Below are positions 60,996 through 64,000 of a DNA stretch of 64,000 bases, one piece after another (the stretch's first letter is position 1; each line of letters opens with the position of its first letter). Origin of the DNA: Brevipalpus yothersi. Its lineage: Eukaryota > Arthropoda > Arachnida > Trombidiformes > Tenuipalpidae. The stretch is taken from the NCBI GenBank assembly GCA_003956705.1, contig QZCP01000468.1, positions 1-64,000 on the forward strand. The letters are read 5' to 3'. The notes beneath the pieces are model-generated. The model did no database searches, had not been told where the DNA came from, and saw only the letters and a list, made by a program, of their open reading frames with translations. The translations under genes were made by a program, and so were the position numbers.

Positions 60996-61067
60996 TAGCA
61001 GAGCGTGGTTTCGATCCACGGACCTCTGGGTTATGGGCCCAGCACGCTTCCGCTGCGCCACTCTGCT
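60996..61067 (-). tRNA. Initiator tRNA-Met (CAT)
   Basis: 72 nt folding into a full cloverleaf. The acceptor stem AGCAGAG/CTCTGCT has an A1:T72 pair and A73. The anticodon is CAT (plus 61033-61035). Three G:C pairs stack below the anticodon loop (CTGGG/CCCAG), and the T loop begins with A (GATCGAAAC) instead of TTC. All are marks of eukaryotic initiator tRNA. The B box lies in the T arm. There is no intron. Confidence 0.97.
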
Positions 61068-61263
61068 TAAGTTACAAAAATGATGTTCGAGAAGCTTGCA
61101 TTGCCTGTGCAGTAAAGTTTGATGAATATTCCGCTGTCATGCCAACTCCTGCCGGATATGTATGTCTGGAACACATTAGGAATCACAATTAGTGATATTG
61201 TGGATACATTTTTTTTTTCTCATCCTGCACAATTTTTTTCAATTAATTGTAATCACTTGAACA

Positions 61264-62785
61264 ATGTTTTCCCTGTCCATTTTCCTTCTACTTGTCTCTC
61301 ACTTGTCGGCTGTGTTGGCTGGTGGAGAGACACTTGTTTTACTGGACAATCTATCCATTCGTGAAACTCATTCCACATTCTTCAAATCACTTACCGGTAA
61401 GCTTCATCATCATAAGTCATGCTTTTACTTATTGCTCGAATCGTCCTTTATTTTTCTTCTTCTGGCTATTGTGTACAGATAGAGGATTCAAATTAACCTT
61501 TAAAGTTGCTGATGATCCTAATTTAACACTGATAAAACATGGCCAGTATATTTATGACCATCTAATTCTCTTCTCACCATCTGTTGAAGGTAAGTTAGTT
61601 GGTGAACATTTCATTGGTGTTGATACTTTCATTCTTACACCTCTTATACAATGTTCTCTCCCTCTCAGAGTTCGGTGGTGATATCAGTGTTTCTTCTATA
61701 ATCGATTTCATTGACAATGGTGGCAATGTATTTATGGTAGCTAGTAGTAATGTTGGTGATGCTATCCGAGAGTTGGCCTCGGAAAATGGTTTCGAAATTG
61801 ATGAAGAAGGAACTCATGTAATAGATCATCTAAATCATGACAGTCAAGATGATGGATCTCACACTTTACTAGTAGCTGATGCAGCTGATCTGGTTGATGC
61901 ACCCTTAATAGTCGGCAATAAGCAGAAATTGAATCCAATTCTTTTCAGAGGAACAGGAATCATCTCTGATAAATTAAATCCTCTTATTCTCAATGTCCTT
62001 TCCGCTTCCTCTTCTGCATATTCCTACAATCCAGATAAGCCAATCGTTGAGGTAATTATACAAAAGTCTCTCTCATACCTTTTCTCATCATGTCTTCTCC
62101 TTGATAGTATCCTCATGCTATTGGAAAGAAAATTGTTCTCATCTCTGCCTTACAAGCACGAAACAACGCTCGAGTTCTTCTCTCAGGATCTGTGGATCTT
62201 TGTAGTGATCGTTTCTATCGTTCTTCCGTCAAAAAAGCTAATCAAGGTGAACTATTCAGCAAATCTGGAAACGAAGATCTTTGTAAAGCCATCTCTCGCT
62301 GGGTATTCAAGGAGGAAGGTGTAATTCGTGTGGGTAAAATAGAGCATCATCGTGTTGGTGAGAAGGAGCCTCCAGAATCTTATACCATCTTGGATGATGT
62401 TGTCTTCTCGATAAGTGTGGAAAAATTCGACAACGGCAAATGGGCTCCCTATGTTTCTAATGATATGCAGCTTGAATTCGTTCGAATTGATCCATTTGTT
62501 CGTATTCCTCTGGTAAAGAAAGGCAATATTCACCAAGCACAATTTAAAATTCCAGATGTCTATGGTGTCTATAAGTTTGTCGTTGACTATCAACGTAAGG
62601 GCTTGACTCATTTATACAGCAGTACTCAGGTTTCAGTAAGACCATTAGAGCACACCCAATACGAAAGATTCATAAGATCTGCGTATCCCTACTACGTTAG
62701 TGCTTTCTCAATGATGTTTGGTATGTTCATATTCAGCTGTGTGTTTCTCTATCACAAAGACGTATCCAAGGAGAAGAATGAATAG
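61264..62785 (+). CDS. DDOST: Oligosaccharyltransferase 48-kDa subunit (OST48)
   Basis: OST48 is a core, non-catalytic subunit of the ER oligosaccharyltransferase that N-glycosylates nascent proteins. Exons: 61264-61396, 61479-61589, 61669-62051 and 62108-62785, giving 434 residues, near the family norm. A signal peptide (LSIFLLLVSHLSAVLAGG) is followed by ETLVLLDNLSIRETHS, GGDISVSSIIDFIDNGGNVF, KKIVLISALQARNNARVLLSG and the block FVRIDPFVR. A single membrane helix near the end (FSMMFGMFIFSCVFLY) precedes a short Lys-rich cytosolic tail (HKDVSKEKNE) with ER-retention character. The acceptor before YPHAIG at 62108 is in phase 0. Its promoter side overlaps the tRNA region by less than 200 bp. 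Confidence 0.95.
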
Positions 62786-63103
62786 ACCGGAAGAAAAATT
62801 TTTTCAAATCTATCTTGGTTACAGAATGCTTTACATATGGCCTCATATTTTTTAAATACATAATCGAATTAAATTATCCTTTCAGAAGGTTTGTTCATCA
62901 TTTGCCCGTGTGATTGTTTATGGCTTAATCGCTTGGGAACAATCTCTTCATCAGTTCATCATTCCTCAACTTTACAATTAATTATGTACGATATTGAGAA
63001 GAGTAATGTTTTATGTGAAAATCTATATATGTATATAACGATTAGATTACTTTTGTGGCTATAGATAGCCATGACAGCTTTTGAATATATCATTTTCATG
63101 CTC
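62786..63103. other. Convergent 3' ends of DDOST and the TRPC gene
   Basis: AT-rich; no coding content. It contains the 3' UTRs of both genes. Confidence 0.5.
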
Positions 63104-63728
63104 TTAGAACCACCCAGCAGGATCTACTGGTGAAGTTTGCTTAGTGTCATCTGAACTTTGTGGTGGTAAGTTATCGGTGCCTTTCCGTTCAGAAGAAGTC
63201 TGCTGAGATTCGACAGAGATGGAAGGAATTTTAGGTGTAACTCTGAGAATTTCTTTGATCTTTGGAAGGTCCAGCGAATCTGTTCGAAAAATAGCAAGTT
63301 GATAGTCGCTTAAGTAAAACCATATAATTCCAATAATTACCTGAAGGGGAACAAACTTCTTCCAAGCCACCAAATTCATCATCAAAATATTCTTCCACTG
63401 TTGATTCTCGTTCTCGGAAAACCTCTTCACGTAAATTCTTGAGACTGCTGTGTCGTCTTCGAGTGACTCCAATTGGATCTGCATTCCGTTCTGCTAGAAT
63501 TGAGTTAACAGCAGCAGTCCAACGTTTTCGCGCCAGCTGTCGACGCCTGAAACTGCTTCGATTGGTTATCAGTTGAACAATTCCTGGAGTTTCATGTTCA
63601 CTAATCCTATCTTCTGCTATGTCAGATGTTTTCTCGATTAGTCCAATATTGAAACCCTTCAAGAGTCTCCTTTCTCTAGTACGCTCTCGTTTTCCAAAGC
63701 CTAAAAAGAATTGAAGCAGAGAGAGAGA

Positions 63729-63775
<47 letters not shown>

Positions 63776-64000
63776 CTCAAATGAATTCATCTCTTCATGA
63801 AACTTAGATCGAATACTTACAGTCATCATGGCTCAACTTTGACTCGTATTTCATTCCGTTCTTCTTCAACATATCAATCAACTCGTACCTGAAGCTTCCG
63901 ATGTCCTGCTTGATCTCATTTACATCATCCTCAGTTACCAGGCCAGTCTCTTCTGCTTTTCTCTGCTCTCTGGTCACATATCGTCGAACTAAACATCTCA
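63104..64000 (-). CDS. TRPC-type cation channel, C-terminal exons (cut by window edge)
   Basis: Three exons are visible: 64000 (cut)-63821, 63700-63341 and 63279-63104. The first gives LVRRYVTREQRKAE, then VTEDDVNEIKQDIGSFRYEL, the cytosolic segment after the last helix in TRPC and arthropod TRP-gamma/TRP channels. The second opens with basic residues and RRLLKGFNIG, as in TRP-gamma. It continues with a basic FRRRQLARKRW patch that could bind calmodulin or lipid, and an acidic EEYFDDEFGGLEE stretch. The last exon is Ser/Pro-rich and ends -PAGWF, resembling the -GWL end of Drosophila TRP that binds the INAD scaffold. The pore and ankyrin parts lie to the right. A GA tract (about 63738-63770) lies in an intron. 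Confidence 0.9.

Noticed and set aside
1..64000. CRISPR arrays, bacterial operons, rRNA genes, transposase or reverse transcriptase genes
   Set aside because: None seen. Repeats are dinucleotide microsatellites or gene cassettes, and no mobile-element protein was recognised.

Overview
The window is nuclear DNA from a compact, AT-rich animal genome. Most introns are 45-120 bp with GT/AG borders, the genes are metazoan, and long GA/CT microsatellites occur throughout. An arthropod is likely: the ABC half-transporters at 41-60 kb carry ABCH-type motifs, a subfamily expanded in insects and mites, and the TRPC-type channel ends in a Drosophila-TRP-like -GWF. A mite or other chelicerate would fit the compact structure, but the taxon is inference only. 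Exon borders below were spliced by eye from reading phase and GT/AG signals. Most multi-exon models close to a whole number of codons, which supports them.

Layout. 0-1.2 kb: first coding exon of a Wnt gene (minus), with a microsatellite-rich upstream region to about 6.1 kb. 6.1-8.0 kb: head-to-head FDX1 (adrenodoxin, minus) and ELP6 (plus). 8.4-9.6 kb: ABHD4-like hydrolase (minus). 10.2-11.9 kb: an unrecognised cysteine-rich, probably GPI-anchored protein (minus). 13.7-28.4 kb: ANKRD6/Diversin/Diego (minus, nine exons), whose 8.4-kb third intron hosts an intact nrf-6-type acyltransferase gene on the opposite strand (20.5-23.6 kb). 29.1-32.0 kb: USP19-like deubiquitinase (minus). 33.4-34.2 kb: truncated second copy of the nrf-6-type gene. 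35.4-40.6 kb: FGD-family DH-PH-FYVE-PH Cdc42 exchange factor (plus).

41.0-60.5 kb is the most unusual part: three tandem copies of a cassette, all plus strand. The full cassette holds a BAF-like (BANF1) gene, a BTF3/NAC-beta gene, one or two copies of a small unrecognised gene, and an ABCH half-transporter. Unit 1 has lost BTF3 and is broken in all its genes; unit 2 has intact BAF-like, BTF3 and orphan genes but a wrecked transporter; unit 3 is intact throughout. A worn fragment of a fourth transporter lies just before unit 1. After the array come an initiator tRNA-Met (minus), DDOST/OST48 (plus), and the C-terminal exons of a TRPC-type channel (minus), cut by the window edge.

Functionally this is mostly housekeeping (steroid/Fe-S electron transfer, tRNA modification, ubiquitin removal, N-glycosylation, nascent-chain handling) plus developmental signalling (Wnt, the PCP protein Diversin, FGD). 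The recent evolution is concentrated in the cassette array and in the duplicated nrf-6-type segment.
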